A stretch of DNA of 64,000 nucleotides from CAWHQZ01 sp963831645. Its GTDB lineage: Bacteria; Pseudomonadota; Alphaproteobacteria; Rhizobiales; Aestuariivirgaceae. Where the stretch lies: NCBI GenBank assembly GCA_963831645.1, contig CAWHQZ010000024.1:1-64000 (forward strand). The letters are read 5' to 3'. The notes beneath the pieces are model-generated. The model had not been told where the DNA came from. It did no database searches and was given only the letters and a program-made list of their open reading frames with translations. The stretch's first letter is position 1; each line of letters begins with the position of its first letter. Below are positions 9,747-18,893 of the stretch, in pieces. The position numbers and the translations under genes were made by a program.

Positions 9747-11024
9747 ATGCCCTGGAACCAGTGGTACAGTCTCAGGAGCTATGTGAGATCCTCACTGTGG
9801 ATCGTCCCGTTCGTCGCTCTACTGCTCTATTTCGCGGCCATACGTGTGTTGTATGCGATCGATGTATCGATCGAATCGTTGCCTCTGTGGCCGTGGACGC
9901 AGTCGGGTACGAAGGCGGTACTCGAGACGATCATCACGCTGACGCTCACATTCATGGTATTCACTTTCGGTTTCATGCTCGTGGCCATCCAGGTCGCCAG
10001 CGCGCAGCTCACGCCGCGCATCATCGCGACTACGCTGCTGCGCAACAACACCATCCGGTTCATCGTTGGCCTGTTCGTCCTGACGATGCTGATGGCGGCG
10101 GGCGCATTGGTCAGGTTGGAACCGAAGGTTCCTTTTCTAGCTACCGGGCTTGCAACTATCCTTGGTTTTGGCTCGATAGCGGCGTTCCTGTTTCTGATCG
10201 ATTCCTCGGCGAGACGGTTGCGTCCGGGTAGCATCGTGTGGCACGTTGGGGAGCAGGGGCGCGCGGCCATCGAGAGCGTCTACCCCCACCTCTTCACGCA
10301 ACTCGGCGCCTCCATAGGCTTGCGCGAGAAGCTTCCTCCGCCGGACCGGACTATCGCGCATAACGGCAAGTCCGCGATCGTTTTGGCCGTGAATCTCCCT
10401 GTTATCGTCGTCGAGGCGCGCAAGGCGAACGCCATCATCGAGTTCCTGCCTCGCGTGGGCGACTTCGTGGATCAAGGCGCACCTCTCTTCAGGCTGTATG
10501 GCGACACCGGCTCAATCGACGAGCACAGGCTCCGCGGAATGGTTGCGTTCGGGCCCGAGCGCACCATCGAGCAGGATTCCACGTTTGCATTCCGCATCAT
10601 CGTCGACATCGCCATCAAGGCCTTATCGAAAGCCATCAACGATCCGACGACCGCCGTTCTGGCCATCGATCAACTTCATCGCCTGCTTGGCATGGTCGGC
10701 AAGCGGCATCTCCAGGGCGATGAAATACTGGATGGGTCCGGGCAGTTGCGCGTGATTTTTCCCACTCCGGACTGGGAGGACTTCGTTCATCTGACTTTCC
10801 GCGAAATACGCCTCTACGGAGCGGAGAACTTCCAGATCGCGCGGCGCCTGCGGGCGATGATCGAGAACCTCGCGCAGACACTGCCGCAGCAACGGCGCCC
10901 CGCATTGCACGCCGAGCTGGGTTTGCTCGATCGTGCGCTTGAGAAGCTCTACCCGTTCCCGGAGGATCTGGCGCTTGCCCGTGTCCCTGATCTCCAGGGG
11001 TTGGGGGGAACGTCGGGCATCTAA
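9747..11024 (+). CDS. DUF2254 membrane protein
   Basis: A 425-residue protein. Four transmembrane helices occupy roughly residues 15-160, with the family motif TLTLTFMVFTFGFMLVAIQ. A soluble C-terminal domain contains KALSKAINDPTTAV, the best conserved block of DUF2254. The family is of unknown function and often annotated simply as predicted membrane protein. Length and motifs look intact. Confidence 0.82.
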   Translation: MPWNQWYSLRSYVRSSLWIVPFVALLLYFAAIRVLYAIDVSIESLPLWPWTQSGTKAVLETIITLTLTFMVFTFGFMLVAIQVASAQLTPRIIATTLLRNNTIRFIVGLFVLTMLMAAGALVRLEPKVPFLATGLATILGFGSIAAFLFLIDSSARRLRPGSIVWHVGEQGRAAIESVYPHLFTQLGASIGLREKLPPPDRTIAHNGKSAIVLAVNLPVIVVEARKANAIIEFLPRVGDFVDQGAPLFRLYGDTGSIDEHRLRGMVAFGPERTIEQDSTFAFRIIVDIAIKALSKAINDPTTAVLAIDQLHRLLGMVGKRHLQGDEILDGSGQLRVIFPTPDWEDFVHLTFREIRLYGAENFQIARRLRAMIENLAQTLPQQRRPALHAELGLLDRALEKLYPFPEDLALARVPDLQGLGGTSGI

Positions 11025-11102
11025 TAGGTCTAGGCAGTGATCGCCCGAACCAATCTGCGGACCTTTGAAGGATTTGGGCATAAGCAGCCAGCATTTGTGC
11101 CA

Positions 11103-11789
11103 TCATTCTTGCCTTGATACCGGCGCGGACTTTTGAGGTTCTTCGGGTATATCGCGGAACAGGATGTGCAAGCTGACCAGCAGCACCCAGAGTGGGAAGA
11201 CCATCAAGATCCCTTCGACGTAGCGGCTGATGAACAGCAAAACCAGCGCCACCGCATAGCCGACGAAAGCAATCCAGCGCGCAATGAATCCTGTGCGCAA
11301 AGCGAGCGTGGACGTAACGATCATGAAGACTGCGGCCATCCTGATCGCGTAGACATTCAGGATCTCGTAGGAAGTGGCGCGGGCGAAAGTGAACGTAGCC
11401 GAGCCGAGCAGGTTATCAGGCATCGCCATGAAGGTGATAATGATGCCGCCCGCCGCCGCAGCGGAGAGGAACAACATCCCGAGGAACAGCAGCCCGCTGC
11501 CGAGAAGTACAGTAGCAAAGAAGCGATCCTCCCGCGCGCCGAGGCGGTCGCGCAACACGCCCATGAACCACAAAAAAGCAATGCCCGCGAACGGCACCAG
11601 GTTCAGCGCCAGCGCAACGGTGTTGGCGCGGGTACGCAGCCATGCCCCCGCCTCCAGCGGATCAGCCGGGACGGAAAGCCGGAGGAGCACAAGGCTGGCG
11701 AGCAGCAGAACTGAAAAGAGGATGCCTGCGATGGCGGCGGCACGCGGCGCCCGCAAGGTTGCGGCGGTCAAGGTGGCTTCCGGCTGCAT
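11103..11789 (-). CDS. Polytopic membrane protein of unknown function
   Basis: About 228 residues with six predicted membrane helices. The first helix contains AAIAGILFSVLLLASLVLL; a later loop carries RATSYEILNVYAIRMAAVF. I do not recognise a named family. The ATG at 11789 is chosen because AAGGA stands four bases upstream; a GTG five codons earlier is possible. It is convergent with the DUF2254 gene. Confidence 0.6.
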   Translation of the reverse strand: MQPEATLTAATLRAPRAAAIAGILFSVLLLASLVLLRLSVPADPLEAGAWLRTRANTVALALNLVPFAGIAFLWFMGVLRDRLGAREDRFFATVLLGSGLLFLGMLFLSAAAAGGIIITFMAMPDNLLGSATFTFARATSYEILNVYAIRMAAVFMIVTSTLALRTGFIARWIAFVGYAVALVLLFISRYVEGILMVFPLWVLLVSLHILFRDIPEEPQKSAPVSRQE

Positions 11790-12279
11790 CTCGTCCTTTT
11801 GCACGCCGAGTTTGGTGCTTTATTCAGGCCGTCTAACGCGCACTGGTCAGACTTGCGGCTGAATCGCGCCGCTTCTTGGGGCTTATCTCGGCAGATTCGG
11901 ACCCTAGACCATCGTTTCTTTGATTAGAATCATATCAGGCGGCTTTGTCGAGTTTGGAGGACCAGGCGTAGACCACCGGGTATTGGTTGAAGTGGTCGAT
12001 GGCGGCCAAGGTCGCGCGGAGTCACTGCAAGTGCGCGTACAATCGACACTCGTCATCCTAACCGCACCGCCGCCCGTTGTCTGGACATCTGAGTCCTTCG
12101 CCCGCCACTTCCGATCCCATAAGCTGAACCGAGAACTGGGGATTTCGACTTGACAGGTCCGCAATGACTGGGGGCATATCTCTGAGGCTGGGGGACGGCA
12201 GGCCAGTTTCCTAGTCCTATAGCATTTGTGGGCGAGGTGAAAATCACCTCGCCCCAAGAATGCGCAAAATTAACGATTT
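11790..12279. other. Intergenic region with a possible decayed coding remnant
   Basis: About 490 bases without an intact gene. On the minus strand around 11937-12060 one frame reads LAAIDHFNQYPVVYAW followed by a Lys-Asp-Lys tail and a stop. This looks protein-like but is interrupted upstream by a stop codon. It could be the end of a dead transposase or integrase. I cannot name it. Confidence 0.3.
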
Positions 12280-12696
12280 CTAGTCGTCCCAGCCGCCCCG
12301 GAAGCCTCCGAAGCCGAAGGCGATAAATGGCACGCCGATAAACGGCCCACCGAAGTATGGATTGGCATAGTGGCGGCGATAAGGGTAATAATAGGGAGTG
12401 TAGCCGTAAGCAGGGTAGTAGCCGTAATTGTCATCATCGTAATAGCGACGATAGCGCTGACGGTAATAACGGCGATGAGGATAACGACGGTAATGCCTAT
12501 TGTATCCGTAGTGCCTCCGGTGTCCGTAATACCTCCTGTGACCGACCTTCTCGACCAGACCGGAGGCTATCTCCGATTCTGTTGAGCCTGTTTCGGCCAG
12601 GCCGGCGGCCAGTGGGCTGGCCGAACTGCTTTGCGATAGGGTCACAAGACCGCCTAACGCCGCGGCAAGCAGCAGATATTTGAGATTTCGCATCAC
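12280..12696 (-). CDS. Secreted Tyr/His/Arg-rich protein
   Basis: A 138-residue protein with a signal peptide (about residues 5-27, ending SASP). A low-complexity middle (about residues 52-110) is built of Tyr, Arg and His, e.g. GHRRYYGHRRHYG, and the tail is Gly/Phe/Pro rich. Such proteins are common in Bradyrhizobium relatives and are thought to be cell-surface or periplasmic, but have no proven role. Start by GGAGTGAGTG before the ATG. Confidence 0.65.
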   Translation of the reverse strand: MMRNLKYLLLAAALGGLVTLSQSSSASPLAAGLAETGSTESEIASGLVEKVGHRRYYGHRRHYGYNRHYRRYPHRRYYRQRYRRYYDDDNYGYYPAYGYTPYYYPYRRHYANPYFGGPFIGVPFIAFGFGGFRGGWDD

Positions 12697-12978
12697 TCAC
12701 TCCATTAATCACTGGCGAGAACGCCTTGATCACTGATGTACCAGACGGGAAAAGATTCCTTGACCTGCGTCAAAGAAGTCTCTGCCAGAGACTATAGGCT
12801 TGATCGAAAGTAGAAAAAAGATCGTTTACGTTGTCGATTTGCGGTCCGAGACGTGAAGCGCGCGCCCCAAGCTGCCCCGCCCAGTTTCCCGCAAATTGGG
12901 TGGTGTGTCAGGAACGCGCTGTCTGAGTTTTGCGGGGGTGAAGCGGCTGCGGGCCTTGTTGCCCCGCTCAGGCTTTCG

Positions 12979-15239
12979 ATGCGAGCAACCTGTCTTCTCG
13001 CGATGCTGCTTCTGACAGGGAAGGCGGAAGCGCTGGAGTTGGCCAAGAGGAGCCCTGGATATGTCGGGCTCCCTCGCCTGCCAATCCTGCCATCAGCACC
13101 AAACGAAAGCGTGGACCAACTCGCACCATAGCTGGGCGTTGCGCGAGCCGGCCCCGGGGAATGTTCTCGGTGATTTCAATAATGCACAGTTCACCCATCG
13201 CGGCTTGACCTCCCGAATTCTCTCGTCGCGACGGGCGCTATTTTGTCGAAACCGATGACGCGGACGGCGCGTTGAAGGAGTTCGAAGTCAAGTATGTCGT
13301 CGGCGTGGCGCCGCTTCAGCAGTATCTCGTCGAGACCGGGGCGGGACGGCTGCAAGTCCTCGACATAGCCTGGGACAGTTCGGCGCGACGCTGGTTCCAT
13401 CTCTATCCCGACGAAGATGTTTCACCCGGCAACGGCCTGCACTGGACCGGACCTTACAAGAACTGGCAGGCACGCTGCGCCGTCTGCCATCAGACCGATT
13501 TTCACAAGAACTACGAGCCCGAGGCCCGGCAATATCAGAGCCGGTGGAGTGAGCTGACCATCGGCTGCGAGGCCTGCCACGGTCCGGGCGAGGCACATAT
13601 CGCCTGGACCCGAAAGAGGGCCGACTTCGATCCGGCCGACTTCGACAACATCGATCAGCACGGGCTCGTCCGGCCCAGCGGCAAGACACGCCAGGCGCGT
13701 CGAGGAGAACATGTGCGGCCCGTGCCACTCGCGCCGGGAGCAGATCGGCGCCGACAGCCCCTGCCCGGCGCCGGCTTCGGCGATCACTACAAACTGGCCC
13801 CCCTCAGCAGCCGGCTCTATTTCCCGGACGGCCAGCAAAACGAGGAGGTCTATGTTCTCGGCTCCTTTGTTCAGTCCAGAATGCATGCGCGCGGCGTAAC
13901 CTGCACGAACTGCCATGAACCGCACGCGGGAACGCTGCTGGCAAGCGGCAATGCCATCTGCACGCAATGCCACAACCCCGTCGGCAGAGCCGGTTTCTCA
14001 TCGCTGAAGCCCAAGGACTACGACTCACCCACCCATCACCACCACGTTGCGGGCAGCGACGGCGCGCAGTGCGTCAACTGTCATATGCCGGAACGCAAAT
14101 ACATGGTGATCGACGGCCGCCGGGATCATTTCTTCCGCATCCCCGATCCGCTTCTTTCAAAGAAGACGGGCGCACCCGATGCCTGTACCGGCTGCCATTC
14201 CGGGAAGACTGCCGAATGGGCAGCGGAGCGTATCGCACAATGGGCTCCGGCACACGCAAGCTCGGCAGCAGCCTATGCCGAGGCTTTTGCGATGGCACGC
14301 CAAGGCAGCCAGAACAGGTTGACCGAGAGGGCCCGCCAGGCGCTCATCACCGTCGCAGTCGATGCAGCCCAGCCCGCGATTGCCAGAGCAACGGCGCTCG
14401 CCGAGCTGGCCGACGATGACGGAGCGTTCAAGCGCCTGCCCGTTGCCGAACTGCTGAGCGACCCGAGCGACCTCATCCGGTCCACTGCTGCCCGCCTCGT
14501 GCGAGTGGCCCCCGATGAAGATCGTATCAGGCTTCTCCTGCCTGTTCTTCGAGATCCGGTCGCCTCGGTTCGCATGTCTGCCGCCCTCGAGCTCTCTGGC
14601 GTCTCTCCCGCCGATCTTCCCGAAGACGCGCGCAAGGATCTCAGTGCCGCGCTGGACGAGCTCAAGGCTTCGCTTCTCGCCAAGGCTGATTTCCCCGAAA
14701 CGCAGATGGCAATCGGCGGGCTGGCGTTGTCGACCCGCAATTGGGCGGCGGCTGAGGCCGCTTTTGCTACAGCCTCCCTGATGGATCCGCAGCTTGTCGA
14801 AGCCTGGCTCGTCCGGGCCAGGATCCGCGAGGCGCTGGGCGATCCAGGCGAAGCCATCGCCATTCTCGGCCAGGCTCGTGCGAGCAATGGCCAGAATGCA
14901 AGGGTCGTCTCGGACCTGGCGGCTCTATTGGCCAGACAAGGTCGCATCGACGAGGCAGTCCCGCTCCTCAGGGAGAGGGTCGAAGCCGAACCGGGCAATC
15001 TCGACCTCAGGCTGATGCTTGCCTCGATACTGATTCAGTCCGGCAGACTGGCCGAAGGCGGCGGCGAGGTCGACGTGCTGCTCAACCAGGCCCCAGGTCA
15101 TCCGGAGATTCTGGTCCTCCATGGGCTCCGCCAACTGATGGCTGGAGACGTGCCTGGCGCCCGGGAAACGGTTCTCAAAATTGACGGTCTTTACCCGGGC
15201 CTCACTCTCCCACCTCAACTGGAAGGACTGCGCAAGTAA
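12979..15239 (+). pseudogene. Multiheme cytochrome c with TPR repeats, frameshifted
   Basis: Read across frames this is one periplasmic protein of about 750 residues. It has a signal peptide (MRATCLLAMLLLTG), then heme-binding CxxCH motifs CQSCH, CAVCH, CEACH, CGPCH, CTNCH, CTQCH, CVNCH and CTGCH, a HEAT-like helical part and C-terminal TPR repeats (AWLVRARIREALGDPGEAI). Frame changes are needed near 13065, 13217, 13690 and 13758. The longest single frame (from 13272) keeps six of the eight hemes and lacks the signal peptide. Removing one G near 13068 and one A near 13216 restores the first two joins, so either sequence error or recent decay is possible. Such proteins resemble the nitrite reductase-like multiheme family with TPR tails. 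Confidence 0.7.
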
Positions 15240-15276
15240 TTCGGTCAGCGCCAAAGGCGCGGAAAAAACCTTTCAA

Positions 15277-15368
15277 CCGTCATTGCGGCGAACGCCGCAA
15301 TCCAGCTTTGAGCGTTTACCAGCGGAGAAGCCGCCAGCGGGATTCTGGCTTGCGCCACAGAATGACGG
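15277..15368. repeat. Intergenic palindromic repeat between convergent genes
   Basis: CCGTCATT at 15277-15284 is matched by AATGACGG at 15361-15368. An inner hairpin GCGGCGAACGCCGC and a GGATTCTGGC...GCGCCACAG arm lie between them. The shape is that of the dispersed GTCATTGCG-type palindromes of alphaproteobacteria. It lies exactly between the stops of the convergent cytochrome and acyl-CoA synthetase genes and may end both transcripts. Confidence 0.5.
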
Positions 15369-17552
15369 TCAGAGCAAGCCGGCGCCGCGTGCCCATTTGT
15401 ACTTGGCGCCCAGCACCGCGACGGGGATCTCGGTCGAGTAGGGATAGGCCGGTATTCCATGGTCAAAAAGATACTCGGAGGCCTCCTCGACCTCGACATC
15501 GCCGGCGAGCGAGGCGACGACGGGCTTCGTGATCCCCTTCGCCTTCATCTCCTGGACGACCTCGGCAACGAGCTTCGCGAAGACCATCGGCGGCGTGATG
15601 ATCGTGTGCCAGTAACCGAGGATGAGTGCATGGATGCGGTCGTCCTCGAGGCCGAGCCTGATCGTGTTCCTGTAGGTGGTCGGCGGCTCGCCGCCGGTGA
15701 TGTCGACCGGATTGCCGGCCGCGCCGAAGGGCGGGATGAACTTCCGGAAGGCCGCGTCGAGGTCGGCCGGCATCGCCATGAGGCTCAGGCCGTTATCGAC
15801 GCAGGCGTCCGCCAGCAGCACGCCGGACCCCCCGGCGCCGGTGATGATCACGACATTCTCGCCCTTCGGCGTCGGCAGCACGGGGATGGCGCGGGCGAAT
15901 TCCAGCAGGTCGCGCAAGCTGCGAGCCCGGATGACGCCGGACTGCCGCAGTACGTCGTCGTAGATCCTGTCGTTGCCGGCGAGCGCGCCCGTATGTGAGC
16001 TGGCGGCTTTCGCTCCGGCCGACGTGCGGCCGGCCTTGAGGACGATGACCGGCTTCTTCCTGGTGACCCGTCGCGCGACTTCCGCGAAGGCACGACCGTC
16101 CTTCAGATCCTCGCAGTGCTGGGCAATGATCTGCGTATTGTCGTCCTGCTCGAAGAAGGTGAGAAGGTCGTCCTCGTCGAGATCGGCCTTGTTGCCGAGG
16201 CCGACGATCGCCGAAACTCCCATTTTCGCCGAGCGGCTGAAGCCGATGATGGCCATGCCGATGCCGCCCGACTGCGAGGACAGCGCCGCCTGCCCCTTGA
16301 CGTCATAGGCCGTGCAGAATGTCGCGCACAGGTTCTTGTGGGTATAGTAGAAGCCGTAGATGTTCGGCCCCATCAGGCGCACTCCGTATTTCCGCCCGAT
16401 CTCCTGAATCTCCTTCTGCCCCTCCACATTGCCGGTCTCTGCGAAGCCGGACGGAATGAGAACGGCGCCCGGTATCTTCTTCTCGCCGCACTCCACGAGG
16501 GCCTGCGCCACGAACCTGGCGGGGATCGCGAACACCGCGACGTCGATCTCGCCGGGCACGTCCTTGACCGACTTATGGGCCTTGAGGCCCATGATCTCGT
16601 CGGCTTTCGGATGGATCGGATAGATGCTCCCCCGGTAGCCGCCGTTGATCAGGTTCTTCATCACCGAATTGCCGATCTTGCCGTCCTCGGCGGAGGCGCC
16701 GATGACCGCCACCGCATCGGGCTTCATGATGCGGTTCATCTGGCGGACGATGTCTTCCTGCTTCGGCCGATAGCGGCTCTCCCTCGGTGCGAAGTCCACG
16801 ATGATGCGCACGTCGGCCGCAGTCGCGCCCCCGGCCGTTGCGAACACCGGATTGAGGTCCATCTCGACGATCTCGGGAAAGTCGCTGACCAGATCGCCGA
16901 CCTTCCGGATGAGTCCGGCAAGGGCGTCCCGGTTCACCGGATCGCCACCGCGCACCCCCTTCAGCATCTCGGCAGCCTGGATGCCATCGAGCATCGAGAG
17001 GGCGTCCTCGCTGCTGGCTGGCGCCAGACGGAAGGTGATGTCCTTCAGGACCTCGACGAGGGTGCCGCCGAGACCGAACGCCACGAGCTTGCCGAAACTG
17101 GCATCCGTGACGGCTCCGACGATGACCTCCTGGCCGCCGGTCAGCATCTGCTGAACCTGGACGCCGTCGATCCTGGCGCCGGCGTCGTATTTCCTGGCAT
17201 TGGCGAGAATGGTCTCGTAACCCTTCGAGATCTCGCCGGCGTTCTTCAGGCCGACCAGCACGCCGCCCGCTTCCGTCTTGTGCAGGATGTCCGGTGAGAC
17301 GATCTTGAGCACGACCGGATAGCCCATGCCGTCCGCGAGCCTGGCGGCCTCCTCGCCCGAGTGCGCGAGAGCTTCCTTCGGCACCGGGATCCCGTAGGCG
17401 TCGCAGACGAGCTTGCCTTCGGGTGCGGTGAGAGCGGTGCGGCCGCCAGCCTTCACTGCTTCGAGAACCTTCCGGACCGCGCCCTTGTCCGGCGTGGCGC
17501 TCCATCCGGCCGGCTGCGCGGATTCTTTTGCCTTCGCTGCCCGGTCGGTCAT
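15369..17552 (-). CDS. ADP-forming acyl-CoA synthetase (acetate-CoA ligase family)
   Basis: A 727-residue enzyme. The ATP-grasp domain comes first (about residues 20-240; e.g. GYPVVLKIVSPDILHKTE and EVIVGAVTD), followed by the CoA-binding Rossmann domain (KPDAVAVIGASAEDGKIGNS) and the ligase domain with phosphorylatable His520 in SSHTGALAG. It would make an acyl-CoA from acid, CoA and ATP, giving ADP and phosphate. The ATG at 17552 has AGGAG six bases upstream. The gene lies 8 bases after the CoA-transferase gene and is probably last in the operon. Here it could prime the CoA cycle or activate the transported acid; substrate unknown. Confidence 0.88.
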   Translation of the reverse strand: MTDRAAKAKESAQPAGWSATPDKGAVRKVLEAVKAGGRTALTAPEGKLVCDAYGIPVPKEALAHSGEEAARLADGMGYPVVLKIVSPDILHKTEAGGVLVGLKNAGEISKGYETILANARKYDAGARIDGVQVQQMLTGGQEVIVGAVTDASFGKLVAFGLGGTLVEVLKDITFRLAPASSEDALSMLDGIQAAEMLKGVRGGDPVNRDALAGLIRKVGDLVSDFPEIVEMDLNPVFATAGGATAADVRIIVDFAPRESRYRPKQEDIVRQMNRIMKPDAVAVIGASAEDGKIGNSVMKNLINGGYRGSIYPIHPKADEIMGLKAHKSVKDVPGEIDVAVFAIPARFVAQALVECGEKKIPGAVLIPSGFAETGNVEGQKEIQEIGRKYGVRLMGPNIYGFYYTHKNLCATFCTAYDVKGQAALSSQSGGIGMAIIGFSRSAKMGVSAIVGLGNKADLDEDDLLTFFEQDDNTQIIAQHCEDLKDGRAFAEVARRVTRKKPVIVLKAGRTSAGAKAASSHTGALAGNDRIYDDVLRQSGVIRARSLRDLLEFARAIPVLPTPKGENVVIITGAGGSGVLLADACVDNGLSLMAMPADLDAAFRKFIPPFGAAGNPVDITGGEPPTTYRNTIRLGLEDDRIHALILGYWHTIITPPMVFAKLVAEVVQEMKAKGITKPVVASLAGDVEVEEASEYLFDHGIPAYPYSTEIPVAVLGAKYKWARGAGLL

Positions 17553-17560
17553 CGCCGCTC

Positions 17561-18835
17561 CTATTCGGCTGCCGCGCGCCGGATCTCGCCCAGGGCGCCG
17601 GAGGCCTTGATCTCGCCGATCCGGGCGTCGTCGAACCGCAGTACGTCGCGCAGGATCTCCTCCGTGTGCTCGCCGAGCAGCGGTGAGCGTCTTACCTCGG
17701 TGGGGCTGTCGGACATCTTGATCGGGTTGCCGACCGTCAGATATTTGCCGCGCGTCGGATGGTCCACCTCGACGATCGTGCCGGTCTTGCGCAGGGACGG
17801 CTCCTCGGCGAGCTCCTTCATAGAGAGGATGGGCCCGCAGGGAATGTCGTACTCGTTGAGGATGTCCATGACCTCGAACTTGTTCCTGGTCATCGTCCAT
17901 TTCTCGACGGTGGCGAAGATATCCATGAGACGCGGCAGCCGCACCTCCGGCGTCGCGTAGTCCGGATCCGTGATCCAGGTGTCCCTGCCGATCACCTGGC
18001 AGATCTTCTCCCACACCGGCGCCTGGGTGATGAAGTAGATATAGGCGTTGGGATCGGTCTCCCACCCCTTGCACTTCAGGATCCACCCCGGCTGGCCGCC
18101 GCCCGATGCGTTGCCCGCACGCGGGACGGCTTCGCTGAACTTGCCGTGGGGATACTGCGGATACTCTTTGAGCGGACCATGAGCCAGGCGCTGCTGGTCA
18201 CGCAGCTTGACGCGGCAGAGATTGAGCACGCCATCCTGCATCGCGGCCAGCACTTTCTGTCCCCTGCCCGTCGCGTTGCGCTGGTAGAGCGCGCAGACGA
18301 TGCCGAGCGCCAGATGCACGCCGGTGCCGCTGTCGCCGATCTGGGCTCCGGTCACCATGGGCGGGCCATCATCGAAGCCCGTCGTCGACGCAGCACCCCC
18401 GGCGCACTGGGCGACGTTCTCGTAGACCTTGCAGTCCTCGTAGGGACCGGGACCGAAACCCTTCACGGACGCCACGATCATGCGCGGATTGAGCGCCTGG
18501 ATGCGCTCCCAGCCGAAGCCCATGCGATCGAGCACCCCCGGCGCAAAGTTCTCGACCAGCACATCGCAGGCCTTGACCAGCGCCTCGAGCACCTCCTTGC
18601 CCTTCGGGTTCTTGGTGTCGAGCGTGATCGAGCGCTTGTTGTGGTTCAGCATGGTGAAATAGAGGCTGTCCACATCCGGAACGTCGCGCAGCTGACCGCG
18701 CGTGATGTCGCCGACGCCGGGCCGCTCCACTTTGATCACATCGGCGCCGAGCCAGGCGAGAAGCTGGGTGCAGGTGGGGCCGGACTGCACGTGGGTGAAA
18801 TCGAGAACCAGGACGCCATCCAATGCTTTGCCCAT
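17561..18835 (-). CDS. frc: Formyl-CoA:oxalate CoA-transferase
   Basis: A 424-residue class III CoA-transferase that moves CoA from formyl-CoA to oxalate, giving formate and oxalyl-CoA. It follows characterised Frc closely from memory, including VQSGPTCTQLLAWLGADVIK, the NVAQCAGGAASTTGF block, RVKLRDQQRL and GGGQPGWILKCKGWETDPNA. The catalytic Asp is Asp168 in GDSGTG. The ATG at 18835 follows AGAGGAA. It sits between the ThDP lyase gene (58-base gap) and the acyl-CoA synthetase gene (8 bases), so all three should be co-transcribed. Confidence 0.9.
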   Translation of the reverse strand: MGKALDGVLVLDFTHVQSGPTCTQLLAWLGADVIKVERPGVGDITRGQLRDVPDVDSLYFTMLNHNKRSITLDTKNPKGKEVLEALVKACDVLVENFAPGVLDRMGFGWERIQALNPRMIVASVKGFGPGPYEDCKVYENVAQCAGGAASTTGFDDGPPMVTGAQIGDSGTGVHLALGIVCALYQRNATGRGQKVLAAMQDGVLNLCRVKLRDQQRLAHGPLKEYPQYPHGKFSEAVPRAGNASGGGQPGWILKCKGWETDPNAYIYFITQAPVWEKICQVIGRDTWITDPDYATPEVRLPRLMDIFATVEKWTMTRNKFEVMDILNEYDIPCGPILSMKELAEEPSLRKTGTIVEVDHPTRGKYLTVGNPIKMSDSPTEVRRSPLLGEHTEEILRDVLRFDDARIGEIKASGALGEIRRAAAE

Positions 18836-18893
18836 ACTATTCCTCTCGAGCTTCGTCTCTTGCTTTCCTTGACCCCGTGGCCCCGACGTGCGG

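Noticed and set aside
11937..12060. Transposase remnant
   Set aside because: The short protein-like piece on the minus strand has no transposase catalytic motif and no terminal inverted repeats, so the name is not justified.
16116..17297. Long open frame on the plus strand (393 codons)
   Set aside because: Antisense shadow of the acyl-CoA synthetase gene, caused by high GC in codon position three. No domain and no ribosome binding site.
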